Source: CBDCIS01 sp965217565
Lineage (GTDB): Bacteria; Chloroflexota; Dehalococcoidia; Lucifugimonadales; CATOSD01
Assembly (NCBI GenBank): GCA_965217565.1
Contig: CBDCIS010000012.1
Span: 1 to 64,000, forward strand
Direction of reading: 5' to 3'
DNA length: 64,000 bases
Position 1 is the stretch's first letter. Each line of letters begins with the position of its first letter. A model generated the notes under the pieces. It did no database searches. It worked only from the letters and a program-made list of their open reading frames with translations, and had not been told where the DNA came from. The position numbers were made by a program, and so were the translations under genes. Shown here piece after piece: positions 42,566 through 51,092 of the stretch.

Positions 42566-42853
42566 TCAGTCCTGAATTTCCGCCTTCGCGCCTTCATCAT
42601 CTTGGAATAGGCCCAGCCGCTTTGAGACCTCGTACAGGTTTAGCGACCAGCCTACGCCGAAAACGTGCGGCGTCAGAATCCGACTGTCTTCCGTGTTCCA
42701 CCAACGCTTCTTGATTCTGCGCACCGTTGGAAGCCTGAAGTCGAAGGGCACCCCAAGGAACGTCCCGTGCGACTGTTCGGTGTTGAGCGCGTAGATCACG
42801 GCCGCACCCGAGAACAACATCGCTAACAGACGCAATCTCTTGAGAACCCGCAT
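42566..42853 (-). CDS. DUF5808-like small membrane protein
   Basis: The 95-residue protein begins with a basic stretch and a helix (LRLLAMLFSGAAVIYAL) that may be an uncleaved anchor. The following domain contains VPFDFRLPTVRRIKKRWWNTEDSRILTPHVFGVGWSLNLYEVSKRLG. The combination of WNxEDxRILxPxxFGxGWxLN is characteristic of DUF5808, a domain often at the end of membrane proteins, function not known to me. It lies close to the tRNA gene on the same strand but is likely transcribed separately. Confidence 0.7.
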   Translation of the reverse strand: MRVLKRLRLLAMLFSGAAVIYALNTEQSHGTFLGVPFDFRLPTVRRIKKRWWNTEDSRILTPHVFGVGWSLNLYEVSKRLGLFQDDEGAKAEIQD

Positions 42854-42973
42854 GTGACCTCGTCTTGTGGCTACGCGCTACGCCTTGTGGCTACGCGCTA
42901 CTGGTAGAGTATTGGCCCAGCGTACATTATACTGTAGGCGGCCCAATTTTACATGCACGCTGGGGGCAGGCTT

Positions 42974-44449
42974 ATGGAAAATGTCAACGCATTCTACGAC
43001 GTCATAGTAGTCGGAGCCGGGAACGCTGCGCTGTGCGCCGCATTGTCCGCGCGAGACAGCGGCGCGAGCGTGGTCGTGCTGGAGAAGGCCCCGCCATCGT
43101 CGCAGGGAGGCAACTGCCCCTTTACAGGAGGCGGTTTCAGGTTCGTTCACGACGGCATAGCGGACTTGCGCGGTCTCTTGCCCGACCTCACCGACGAGGA
43201 CGCGGCTCACCTGAGCATGTCGCCCTACACTGTCGATGACTTCAGGGGTCACCTGCTGGATGTGACCAAATGCGAGGCCGACCCCGTTCTAACCGAGACG
43301 CTCATATCCGAGTCACGCCCCACGATCAATTGGATGCGTTCCAAGGGCGTGAGGTGGGAGCTTCCCTCGGGTAGAGGCAGGCCCTCCGAAGGCGCCCCCT
43401 CGGTTATCCCGAATAGCGTTGGACTGTCCGCGTGGCGGTCGGGGCCTGGGCTAGTGCAGATGCTCACCACCGCGGCAAGACGCAACGGCATAACCATTCT
43501 CTACGAGACCAAGATGCTGCGACTGCTCCAGGACGACGCGGGAGGCGTGTGCGGTGTCGAGGCGCAGGATGCCGAAGGCGTTCACACTATTGGCGGCGCC
43601 GGCGTGGTGTTGGCGTGCGGAGGCTTCGAGGCCAACGCCGAGATGAGGGCGAGCTATTTGGGCGAAGGCTGGGAGAGGGCCAGGGTGAGAGGCTCTCGTT
43701 ACAACACCGGCGACGGTCATCGCGCCGCGTTGGAGGTGGGAGCCAAGCCTTTCGGCCAGTGGACGGGCTGCCACGCGACACCAATTGACGTTGGCGCGCC
43801 CCTCACGGGCAGCGTCGAGGTCACGGAGCGAATGCCCAGGCGGTCTTATCCGCTTGGCATTATGGTCAACCGACAGGGGCAGCGCTTCCTGGACGAGGGG
43901 GCGAGCTTTGCCGAGCAGACTTTCGTGGAGGCGGGCAGCCTGATTCTTGCGCAGGAGAGAGGTGTCGCGTTCCAGATATTCGACACCAAGGCCATGCCAT
44001 TTCTCGAGCCAAGGTACGGCCTTTCCAAGCCCATCGAAGCATTCACCGCACGGGAGTTGGCCGGCAAGCTTGGCATAGACGCGGACGCGCTAGAAGGGAC
44101 TGTGGATGCGTTCAATTCGGCAGCCCACGAGGGCGAATACAGCCCTCGCGAACTTGACGGCAAATCGACCAGCAATCTTGCCCCGCCGAAGAGCAATTGG
44201 GCCATAAAGTTGGACGCTCCGCCGTTCTTCGCGTTTACGATTACCGGCGGGATAACTTATACTTATGGTGGGTTGAAGATTAACGAACATGCTCAGGTGG
44301 TCGATACGGAGGACACCCCGATTCCCGGCCTATTCGCGGCCGGAGAGATAGTCGGAGGCATCTTCTACCACAATAGCCTCAGGGCCGCCGGACTCATGCA
44401 CGGGGCGGTATTCGGCCGCCTGGCCGGAGCGAAAGCCGCCAGCGGGTGA
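42974..44449 (+). CDS. FAD-dependent dehydrogenase, fumarate reductase/tricarballylate dehydrogenase type
   Basis: This 491-residue flavoprotein has the FAD site DVIVVGAGNAALCAALSARDSGASVVVLEKAP at its N-terminus. It also has GGNCPFTGGGFRF, VVLACGGFEANAEMR and the C-terminal GLFAAGEIVGGIFYHNSLRAAGLMHGAVFGR. The overall pattern fits the fumarate reductase flavoprotein family and in particular FAD-dependent tricarballylate dehydrogenase (TcuA). The ATG at 42974 (MENVNAFYDVIVVG) follows GGCAGGC and is preferred over one 7 codons upstream. No electron-transfer partner such as TcuB lies next to it, so the physiological reaction is uncertain. Confidence 0.88.
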   Translation: MENVNAFYDVIVVGAGNAALCAALSARDSGASVVVLEKAPPSSQGGNCPFTGGGFRFVHDGIADLRGLLPDLTDEDAAHLSMSPYTVDDFRGHLLDVTKCEADPVLTETLISESRPTINWMRSKGVRWELPSGRGRPSEGAPSVIPNSVGLSAWRSGPGLVQMLTTAARRNGITILYETKMLRLLQDDAGGVCGVEAQDAEGVHTIGGAGVVLACGGFEANAEMRASYLGEGWERARVRGSRYNTGDGHRAALEVGAKPFGQWTGCHATPIDVGAPLTGSVEVTERMPRRSYPLGIMVNRQGQRFLDEGASFAEQTFVEAGSLILAQERGVAFQIFDTKAMPFLEPRYGLSKPIEAFTARELAGKLGIDADALEGTVDAFNSAAHEGEYSPRELDGKSTSNLAPPKSNWAIKLDAPPFFAFTITGGITYTYGGLKINEHAQVVDTEDTPIPGLFAAGEIVGGIFYHNSLRAAGLMHGAVFGRLAGAKAASG

Positions 44450-44522
44450 TTCATGGAGTCCTAACCCGTAATCCCACGAGAGGACGTCTCCGACGGGTTG
44501 AGGTGGCAGATTGGAAGATTCA

Positions 44523-45470
44523 ATGGAGGTAGGCCGGATAAGCGAAGTCGTATCCCGCCTGCGAGAGAATGTGCAGAGGGTTATCGTAGGCAAGGATGAC
44601 GCCATAAACCTTGCCCTGATAGCCTTGCTGTGCCGGGGCCATATACTGGTGGAGGATGTTCCGGGCATTGGCAAGACGATGCTCTCGAAGGCGCTGGCGC
44701 AATCGCTGGGCTGCACGTTCAAACGCATCCAATTCACGCCCGACCTGATGCCGACGGACGTGCTCGGCGTTAACTTCTTCAGCCAGAAGACCTCGGACTT
44801 CGAGTTTCGCCCCGGGCCGATTTTCAGCCAGGTGGTGTTGGCTGACGAGATAAACAGGGCCACGCCTCGAACTCAGTCAGCTCTGTTGGAAGCCATGCAG
44901 GAACGGCAATCCACCATAGATGGCGTGACCATGGCATTGCCAGAGCCGTTCCTGGTCATCGCGACGCAGAACCCGATCGAGATGGAGGGTACATTTCCCC
45001 TGCCGGAGGCGCAGCTCGACCGGTTCATGGTGCGAGTAAAGTTGGGATACCCTTCGCCAGAAGAGGAGTCGGACATTCTCGTGAGGTTCGAGCGCGACGT
45101 TGTGCCGCCAAGCGTGGAGGCCGTGACCAGCGGCGAAGAGCTGGGTAGAATGCAGGCGCTTGTGACGTCGGTGCGCGTCGATGACGCCGTGCGCTCCTAC
45201 ATTGTGAGCATCGTCCAGGAGACCAGGCAGCATCCCGGGCTTTCGCTAGGCGCGAGTCCCAGGGCGGCGCTGGCCCTCTACAAGACATGCCAGGCCAACG
45301 CCGCCATCGACGGACGAGACTTCGTGTCCCCGGACGATGTCAAGGTCCTGGCTTCCTCCGTGCTCGCGCACCGGATGCTCGTCACCTCCACTTCTCGACT
45401 GAGGGGCCGCACGTCGGACCGGGTGATCGAGGAGATCCTATCCTCGGCGCCCGTCCCAATCGAGAGGTAG
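44523..45470 (+). CDS. MoxR-family AAA+ ATPase
   Basis: MoxR ATPases act as chaperones that assemble or activate partner proteins, often with von Willebrand or DUF58 proteins. The 315-residue protein has Walker A EDVPGIGKTMLSKALAQSLGC, PTDVLGVNFF, Walker B VVLADEINRATPRTQSALLEAMQERQ and the sensor ATQNPIEMEGTFPLPEAQLDRFM, followed by the C-terminal lid domain. The ATG at 44523 is preferred over a TTG four codons earlier. It is the first gene of MoxR-DUF58-DUF4129, a conserved set. Confidence 0.94.
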   Translation: MEVGRISEVVSRLRENVQRVIVGKDDAINLALIALLCRGHILVEDVPGIGKTMLSKALAQSLGCTFKRIQFTPDLMPTDVLGVNFFSQKTSDFEFRPGPIFSQVVLADEINRATPRTQSALLEAMQERQSTIDGVTMALPEPFLVIATQNPIEMEGTFPLPEAQLDRFMVRVKLGYPSPEEESDILVRFERDVVPPSVEAVTSGEELGRMQALVTSVRVDDAVRSYIVSIVQETRQHPGLSLGASPRAALALYKTCQANAAIDGRDFVSPDDVKVLASSVLAHRMLVTSTSRLRGRTSDRVIEEILSSAPVPIER

Positions 45471-45475
45471 GTCAG

Positions 45476-46711
45476 TTGTTCAATCGGCTGTGGCAGGACC
45501 TCTGGATAGGACTCTTCATCGTCCTCATCGTCATAGGCGTGTTCACGGGTCATGGTCTTGTCATTGGATTCGGCGTCATGGGACTGGTGATCGCAGGCGT
45601 GTCGTGGCTGTGGAGTAGGGTGTCGCTGGAGGACGTCTCCTACGAGCGGACTCTTTCCCATAACCGCGTATTCATGGGCGAAGAGGTGTCCATGTCCGTC
45701 TCCTTGACCAACAGGAAACCGCTGCCGTTGGCAAGACTGGAGATACAGGATGACTTTCCCATAGAGATCGAGATACTCGGCGGCGAAATGAGCGCGAGCG
45801 CGAGTCCCAACACTCACACGCTGCGCCATTACACGTCGGTAGCGTGGTACGAGAGGATACGCTGGGAATACACCGCGAAAAGCTCGCAACGAGGACTGCA
45901 CCGGATGGGGCCCGTGCGGTTCGACAGCGGCGACCTGTTCGGCTTCTTCAACACCGAGAAGGCGATTCCCAACTATGACTACCTGCTTGTCTATCCCAGT
46001 GTGGTTCCCCTGTCCGAGCTGGGCATTCCAGCGTCGAGGCCGTTGGGAGAGATCAGGGGCGGGAGCAGAATGTTCGAGGACGCTTCTCGCCCGTTCGGAC
46101 TGCGCGAATACCAGTTCGGAGACCCGATGAAGATCGTGGACTGGAAGGCCACCGCCAGGATGCAGAGCCTCCAGGTGCGAACGTTCGAGCCCAGCACGAC
46201 CGTCACAGTCGTGCTGGTGGTGGACGTTGACACGACGGCGCACTATTGGGAGGGATACTCGTCGGCAAACCTCGAACGTATAACGACAGCGGCGGCGTCC
46301 CTGGCCAACTACGCCTCCGAGCAGCAGTACAGCCTGGGGCTGTTTTCCAACGGCACGCCGATGCTCGCCGACAGGCCCATGAAGATTCCGCCCAGTCAAT
46401 CGCCGGAGGGCCTTACGATTATCCTCGAGGCGCTGGCGACCATTCGTCCACTCGCGATGGGGCAGATGTGGGCGCAACTGGCGCAGAACGCCCGCCAGTT
46501 CCCGCTGGGCGCAACTCTGGTTATCGTCACCGCCTTCTTTCAGCCGGAGATGACGGAGGTAATTCACACTTTGAAGCGTCAGGGCTACAGGCTGGTTATT
46601 GTCCACGTGGGAGACGGTGAGTGGCCGCGAATGCCGGAGGGAGTCCTCGTCCACGAGCTCCAGTCCTATTTCTCCAGAATGGAGTACAGCAGTGCATTCG
46701 GCCCAAGATAG
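45476..46711 (+). CDS. DUF58-domain membrane protein
   Basis: This protein of about 411 residues starts with two membrane helices (LWQDLWIGLFIVLIVIGVFTGHG and VIGFGVMGLVIAGVSWLW). It has an immunoglobulin-like external segment and then the DUF58 core with GRRPFGLREY-like SRPFGLREYQFGDPMKIVDWKATARM. The vWA-like fold with VVLVVDVDTTA follows. Proteins of this family are usual partners of MoxR. The start is the TTG at 45476, 5 bases after the moxR stop; the longer open frame upstream is moxR in another phase. The next gene overlaps its end by 20 bases. Confidence 0.9.
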   Translation: MFNRLWQDLWIGLFIVLIVIGVFTGHGLVIGFGVMGLVIAGVSWLWSRVSLEDVSYERTLSHNRVFMGEEVSMSVSLTNRKPLPLARLEIQDDFPIEIEILGGEMSASASPNTHTLRHYTSVAWYERIRWEYTAKSSQRGLHRMGPVRFDSGDLFGFFNTEKAIPNYDYLLVYPSVVPLSELGIPASRPLGEIRGGSRMFEDASRPFGLREYQFGDPMKIVDWKATARMQSLQVRTFEPSTTVTVVLVVDVDTTAHYWEGYSSANLERITTAAASLANYASEQQYSLGLFSNGTPMLADRPMKIPPSQSPEGLTIILEALATIRPLAMGQMWAQLAQNARQFPLGATLVIVTAFFQPEMTEVIHTLKRQGYRLVIVHVGDGEWPRMPEGVLVHELQSYFSRMEYSSAFGPR

Positions 46712-48098
46712 GCTTGTAATCGGGGCCACCGTTATTTCGGAAAGCGCGTGGATGTTCGCGTTGCTGGGGATGATAGGGATTGCGATGGCGAAGGATGGCA
46801 GCCCGCTGAGCCTGCTTGCGGTGCTGGTGATTATGAGCGCCTCACTGCTGACCGCACGATTCCTCCAGATGATCATAATGCCCGCCGGGCTGGCCTACAC
46901 AATCCAGATGCTGGCGGGAGTAGTCGTACTCTACCTCACGATCGGCTCCCAGGTTGTCCCAGGCGCGCAGGGCATAGACCTGGGCTGGATAGGGAAGGTG
47001 GTTTCGGGGACGGACGTAGAGGGATATACCTTCAGGGCCGCTGTTGGCAGCATTCTCGGGACGGCGCTGTGGTGGCGAGGCGGGATGATGGCGGCGTCCG
47101 AATTCCCGGCGGATGGTCTTGGGACCAGCTTCCGCCTGGGGATCCTGGTCGTCGCAATCGCCGCCGTGGTAGATATAGCCCACCCGGCAGACCTGCGCGT
47201 ATTCCCGGTGATGTTTCTGTTTTTCGCCGCTGGACTGGGAGGCCTCAGCATAGGGCACGTGCTTCCGGCGTCTCAGAGGGCCTTGGAAGAAAAGGCATGG
47301 CCAAGGGTAATCGGCGGCGTTGTCCTGGCGATAGTCGTCATAGGGCTTCTGTTCAGCATGCTGCAGAGGAACGTACTAGTTTACATATCCGCGCCCGTGC
47401 TGTTTGTGCTGAATATACTGGCGACGATAGTGTTCTACGTCATCATCGTCCCCATAGCCTTCGTTGTCGGCGGACTGACCCAGGCGCTGCTGACGGTGCT
47501 GGGCTGGTTCGCCAGTGAGGATGTGCGTAGCGAGGCGCCGGACATTGGTGGGTCGGTCCTCGAGCTACAGGAGCGCACGGGCGAAGTGAATAGCGTCCTC
47601 GCCACCATAATTCAGGTGGCGCAGTGGGTCCTCGTCGCGCTCATAGTGCTGGCCGCGCTCTACATCATAGCGAAGGCCTTCCGGCGCAGACTGGGGTGGC
47701 GGCTGGTGCAAGCAGAGGGCACGCGAGAGTCCGTGAGGGGGGAGGCCGACGCGGCCCACGATCTTGGACAGCTTCTGCTCAACCTTTTGCCCCGGCGGTT
47801 CAGGAGCAGCAAAGCGGCTCCAGCCCTGCGGCTGCCCGACGATGACGCGGATGTCGTCGAGGTCTTTCGCGTCTATTACGGATTGTTGAGTCTGGCGGAA
47901 GACCAGGGCTTTCCAAAGCCGCCCGCGGAGACGCCGAGGGAGTACCAGCATACCCTGGAACAGCTTGTTCCCCGCGGCCTGGCGCGACTGGCGACTGGCG
48001 CGTTCATCAGGGCGTGTTACGGTCATCATCCCGCGTCGAGTGAGCAGATCGACGAGATGAAGGCATCCCTGGCAAGGCTGCAAGGCGAGACGGGATAG
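46692..48098 (+). CDS. membrane protein with C-terminal DUF4129 domain
   Basis: The 468-residue protein has about ten membrane helices, then a cytoplasmic C-terminal part with DUF4129 features (VVEVFRVYYGLLSLAEDQGFPKPPAETPREYQHTLEQLVP). In many bacteria DUF4129 is part of, or next to, a transglutaminase-like membrane protein with the MoxR and DUF58 genes. Here the membrane part looks like the DUF3488-type segment but no transglutaminase core (Cys-His-Asp) is seen. The GTG at 46692 overlaps the DUF58 gene. The set may have a role in cell-envelope assembly; this is inference. Confidence 0.82.
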   Translation: MHSAQDRLVIGATVISESAWMFALLGMIGIAMAKDGSPLSLLAVLVIMSASLLTARFLQMIIMPAGLAYTIQMLAGVVVLYLTIGSQVVPGAQGIDLGWIGKVVSGTDVEGYTFRAAVGSILGTALWWRGGMMAASEFPADGLGTSFRLGILVVAIAAVVDIAHPADLRVFPVMFLFFAAGLGGLSIGHVLPASQRALEEKAWPRVIGGVVLAIVVIGLLFSMLQRNVLVYISAPVLFVLNILATIVFYVIIVPIAFVVGGLTQALLTVLGWFASEDVRSEAPDIGGSVLELQERTGEVNSVLATIIQVAQWVLVALIVLAALYIIAKAFRRRLGWRLVQAEGTRESVRGEADAAHDLGQLLLNLLPRRFRSSKAAPALRLPDDDADVVEVFRVYYGLLSLAEDQGFPKPPAETPREYQHTLEQLVPRGLARLATGAFIRACYGHHPASSEQIDEMKASLARLQGETG

Positions 48099-48124
48099 AC
48101 TCTGGCATCGAGGGCGCGTGATCC

Positions 48125-48967
48125 ATGACCTTGCCTCTTCAGGAATTTGGCCTGCCGTCCGACGTGCTGGTGTGGCAGGCGTTGCTGCTCACGCTTATTT
48201 CGTTTGCCGTCGGGCTGCTTGGGGGATTCGTTGGCCTCGCCCTGGGCACGATGAGGCTGCCGGCGCTGCTGCTCATGGGAATTGCCGCGCCGACCGCGGG
48301 CGGCACGAACATCCTGGTCAGCAGCCTCGCGTCGCTGACAGGGGCGATTCGCCACTTCCGCGAGGGTCGAGTGAACATGCGCATCGTGCTGTTCATGGGC
48401 GTGCCCGCCTTTGTTGGCGCGTTTGCCGGAGGCTTCGCCAGCGACATCGTCTCCGAATCCCTGTTGATTCTCGCCGCGGGACTGCTCGTCGGCTGGCAGG
48501 GAGTCGAGTTCATTGTTATGGCGCGCAACCGCCGCCGCGACCAGGAGGGAGGTCAGCATCTCTTCGGAGCGGACCTCGTCGGGGCGCCGGGTGTGTTCAC
48601 CCGCAACAGGATCATAGCCGAAGGAGGCATAGGCCTGGGCGTTGGACTCCTGGGCGGCGCCGTCGGGCTGATTCTGGGCAGCATAAGGCTGCCGGCGCTG
48701 ATACGCATACTGAGGATAGACCCGCGAATCGCGGCGGGCACGAATCTGTTCATCGGGTTCTTCCTGGGCGCGCTGGGCTGGATAGGGCACGCGCTGCGCG
48801 GCGAGGTGGACTATCCTCTGCTGGCAGCAATGGGAATCATGGCAATGGTGGGCAGCTACATCGGCGCGAAATACACGGGCAAGGCGAGCCTAAACACGCT
48901 GATAACGACCATGGGGTTCGTGCTGATGGCAGTAGGCGCGCTGCTAATCTGGCAGGCGATCAGGTAG
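48125..48967 (+). CDS. TauE/SafE (TSUP) family membrane transporter
   Basis: The 280-residue protein has two homologous halves of about four helices each. Each contains a family repeat: LLGGFVGLALGTMRLPALLLMGIAAPTAGGTN and LLGGAVGLILGSIRLPALIRILRIDPRIAAGTN. TSUP members export or import sulfite, sulfoacetate and other organic anions. The gene follows the MoxR operon by 26 bases on the same strand and may be co-transcribed with it, although its role is likely separate. Palindromic repeats follow the stop. Confidence 0.9.
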   Translation: MTLPLQEFGLPSDVLVWQALLLTLISFAVGLLGGFVGLALGTMRLPALLLMGIAAPTAGGTNILVSSLASLTGAIRHFREGRVNMRIVLFMGVPAFVGAFAGGFASDIVSESLLILAAGLLVGWQGVEFIVMARNRRRDQEGGQHLFGADLVGAPGVFTRNRIIAEGGIGLGVGLLGGAVGLILGSIRLPALIRILRIDPRIAAGTNLFIGFFLGALGWIGHALRGEVDYPLLAAMGIMAMVGSYIGAKYTGKASLNTLITTMGFVLMAVGALLIWQAIR

Positions 48968-48985
48968 GGAACGCTTTCCAATGTC

Positions 48986-49051
48986 CCTTCCCCTTGTGGG
49001 GGAAGGTTAGGATGGTGTCACAATACCGCTGGACTCCCGCGAAAGCGGGAG
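48986..49051. repeat. two adjacent intergenic palindromes
   Basis: CCTTCCCC, loop and GGGGAAGG lie at 48986-49005; CTCCCGC, GAAA and GCGGGAG lie at 49034-49051. Both are perfect stems typical of short dispersed hairpin families. They stand between the convergent TSUP and crcB genes, where they could also terminate transcription. Confidence 0.75.
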
Positions 49052-49112
49052 AGACGGGGGCAGGCCGTTCCGCATATTCGGGCCGTAGTGTACGAGCAAC
49101 CCAACAACCCGC

Positions 49113-49482
49113 CTAAAGCGCGCGCCCTACCAGGATGCCCAGATACGCCGCCAGAAGACCCAGCGCTATGCTGCCAAGCACGTTCAGGGAAGCGCGGACG
49201 ACCTCGCCGTCGTGGAGCATCTGGACGCTGGCGACCGTTAGCGTCGAGAAGGTGGTGAAGGATGCCAGGAAGCCGGCGGCTACGAACGGCCTCGCCGCGT
49301 CGGGCCAGCCTGTTCTCTCCATCGCCATCGCCACGAACACGCCGAGCGCGAACGACCCTGTGACGTTGATGAGGAACGTACCCCATACGGTAGGGCCGAT
49401 TACGCCGGTGACGGCGCGGGTCTATCGCAATTCTGGACAGCGCGCCCAGCGCGCCGCCCATAGCAACGAGCAGCCACTGCAT
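49113..49482 (-). CDS. crcB: fluoride channel FluC/CrcB, with a one-base frameshift
   Basis: FluC dimers release toxic fluoride from the cell. The gene opens with MQWLLVAMGGALGALSRIAID, then the frame breaks near 49423. Removing one C from the CCC there continues the protein as RAVTGVIGPTVWGTFLINVTGSFALGVFVAMAMERTGW and FVAAGFLASFTTFSTLTVASVQML to the stop at 49113, about 122 residues, exactly the family size. The NVTGSFALG and GFxxSFTTFSTLT motifs are intact. As written the protein would be disrupted, either by mutation or by an error in the sequence. It follows the acyl-CoA dehydrogenase gene by 45 bases. Confidence 0.85.
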
Positions 49483-49527
49483 CGGTCAATCGCCCGCCCT
49501 GACGGAGCGTTGCTTCATGCGCCCGCC

Positions 49528-50713
49528 CTATCCTCTCGGTAGTCCGAGTCCCCTGCCCGCGATAATGTTGCGCTGAATCTCGGAGGTTCCGCCGCGGATG
49601 GTGAGCGAGATGGAGTCCATCCACTGCCACGCCAACCTGCCGTCCAGGAAGGCCCACTTGGAGCCTTTGTCGAGGATTCCGTACATCCCCAGCATCTGCA
49701 CGCCTAGCGCGTGAATCCTCTGCGCAATCTCGCTGCCCATCATCTTGGAGATGGACGCCTCTCTGTTGGGAACGAGGCCCTGGCTCTGCATCCAAGCGAC
49801 GTTGTAGGCGATAGTCTTTCCGGCTTCGTTGGATGTCCACAGTTCGGCGAGGCTGTGTCGAATCATGGGGTCTTCGCTGAGCGGCTTGCCATTGGTTCGC
49901 GTCTCGTGGGCCAGCTCGACGAGCTCTTCGATGCTGCGTCGGTTGGACGCGAAGCTGGCAACGCCGGAGCGCTCGAAGTCCAGCGTGGTCGCGGCGATGT
50001 ACCAGCCCCGGTTCTTTTCGCCAATCATGGCGCGCTTGGGCACGCGCACGTTGTCGAAGAACACCTGATTGAAGTAGTGAATGTCGAACATGTTGATGAT
50101 GGGGCGCACCTCGATGCCGGGCGTGTTCATATCGACGATGAACACGCTGATGCCCCTGTGCTTGGGCGCGTCGGGGTCGGTGCGCGTGAGCAGGTAGCAG
50201 TGAGTGGACCTGTGCGCGCCGCTGGTCCATATCTTGGAGCCGGACAGCACGTAGTCGTCGCCGTCTTCGACTGCCCTTAGCTGAAGGGAAGCGAGGTCCG
50301 AGCCCGATTCGGGCTCGCTGAAACCCTGGCAATAGACCGCTTCGCCGCTGGCGATTTCCGGAAAGGTACCGGGACTTCTGTTCCTCGGTGCCGTAGAGCA
50401 TCAGCGTCGGCCCGACCATGTGCGTGCCGATGCTGACGTCGCGGGTGGGCGCGCGGAAGTAGGCGGTCTCCTCATTGTATATCATCTGCTCCATGTGAGG
50501 CCGGCCCTGTCCGCCGTACTCCTTGGGCCACGCCAGAGTGAGCCAGCCCTTCTCCGCCATCTTGGCGGTAAGCTGCCTGATGCGGGGCCAGTTCTCGTCG
50601 TGGAAGTAGGCGTCGGGGTCGATGCCGCGCCAGTCCTCACCGAGGTTTTCCGTAAGGAAATCCCTTATCTCCTGCCGAAAAGCCTCCTGCTCTTCAGTGA
50701 ACCTGTAGTCCAT
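49528..50713 (-). CDS. acyl-CoA dehydrogenase, with a one-base frameshift
   Basis: Acyl-CoA dehydrogenases introduce the alpha-beta double bond in fatty-acyl-CoA and related substrates. The N-terminal frame (MDYRFTEEQEAFRQEIRDFLTENL... YGTEEQKSRYL) breaks near 50366. Dropping one base gives PEIASGEAVYCQGFSEPESGSDLASLQLRAVEDGDDYVLSGSKIWTSGAHRS, the flavin-binding middle domain. The protein then runs intact to TIRGGTSEIQRNIIAGRGLGLPRG at the stop. The repaired protein is about 395 residues, normal for the family. The gene follows hepT by 31 bases. Whether the break is real or an assembly error is open. Confidence 0.88.
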
Positions 50714-50744
50714 AAGCTAGCTCCCTGCGGTTGGTTGGAAGCTC

Positions 50745-51092
50745 CTAACGCGCCTGCTCGTTCTGAATGATTTGCTGTACGTTTCTTCGCAATTCGGGAA
50801 CGTAGTTGACAAGTACGTCCCATACCTTGTCGGGGTCAACGTTTTCGTAATTGTGTATGAGTACGTTTCGCAGGTCTATCATACGTCGCCACTGTATGTG
50901 TGAGTATGTCTGTCTCACTTCAGATGGCAGTCGGTTGGCGGCCTCACCGATGATTTCGAGACTCTTCACAATTGCGCGCTTCAGCACCTCGTCGCCCCAG
51001 ATGTCATCCTGGCTGAGTCCCGCCGAGTGTTCAATCAGGAACGCCGTCTCCGCAAGAATGTGGAAGAGCGGGTCAGTCGTCGATGCTGACAT
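50745..51092 (-). CDS. hepT: HepT-like toxin ribonuclease (DUF86)
   Basis: HepT is a HEPN-fold ribonuclease toxin whose usual antidote, the MntA nucleotidyltransferase, AMPylates it. The 115-residue protein has the helical HEPN pattern and the RX4HXY active site (Arg75, His80, Tyr82 in LRNVLIHNYENVD). KSLEIIGEAANRLPSEVR is also typical. Its start overlaps the 3' end of the upstream thioredoxin reductase-MntA frame by 20 bases, the tight coupling expected of an antitoxin-toxin pair. All three active-site residues are present, so the toxin is probably functional. Confidence 0.9.
   Translation of the reverse strand: MSASTTDPLFHILAETAFLIEHSAGLSQDDIWGDEVLKRAIVKSLEIIGEAANRLPSEVRQTYSHIQWRRMIDLRNVLIHNYENVDPDKVWDVLVNYVPELRRNVQQIIQNEQAR

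Noticed and set aside
49400..49482. Fluoride riboswitch before crcB
   Set aside because: The bases between the acyl-CoA dehydrogenase stop and crcB are too few and show no GGNGATGG-type motif.
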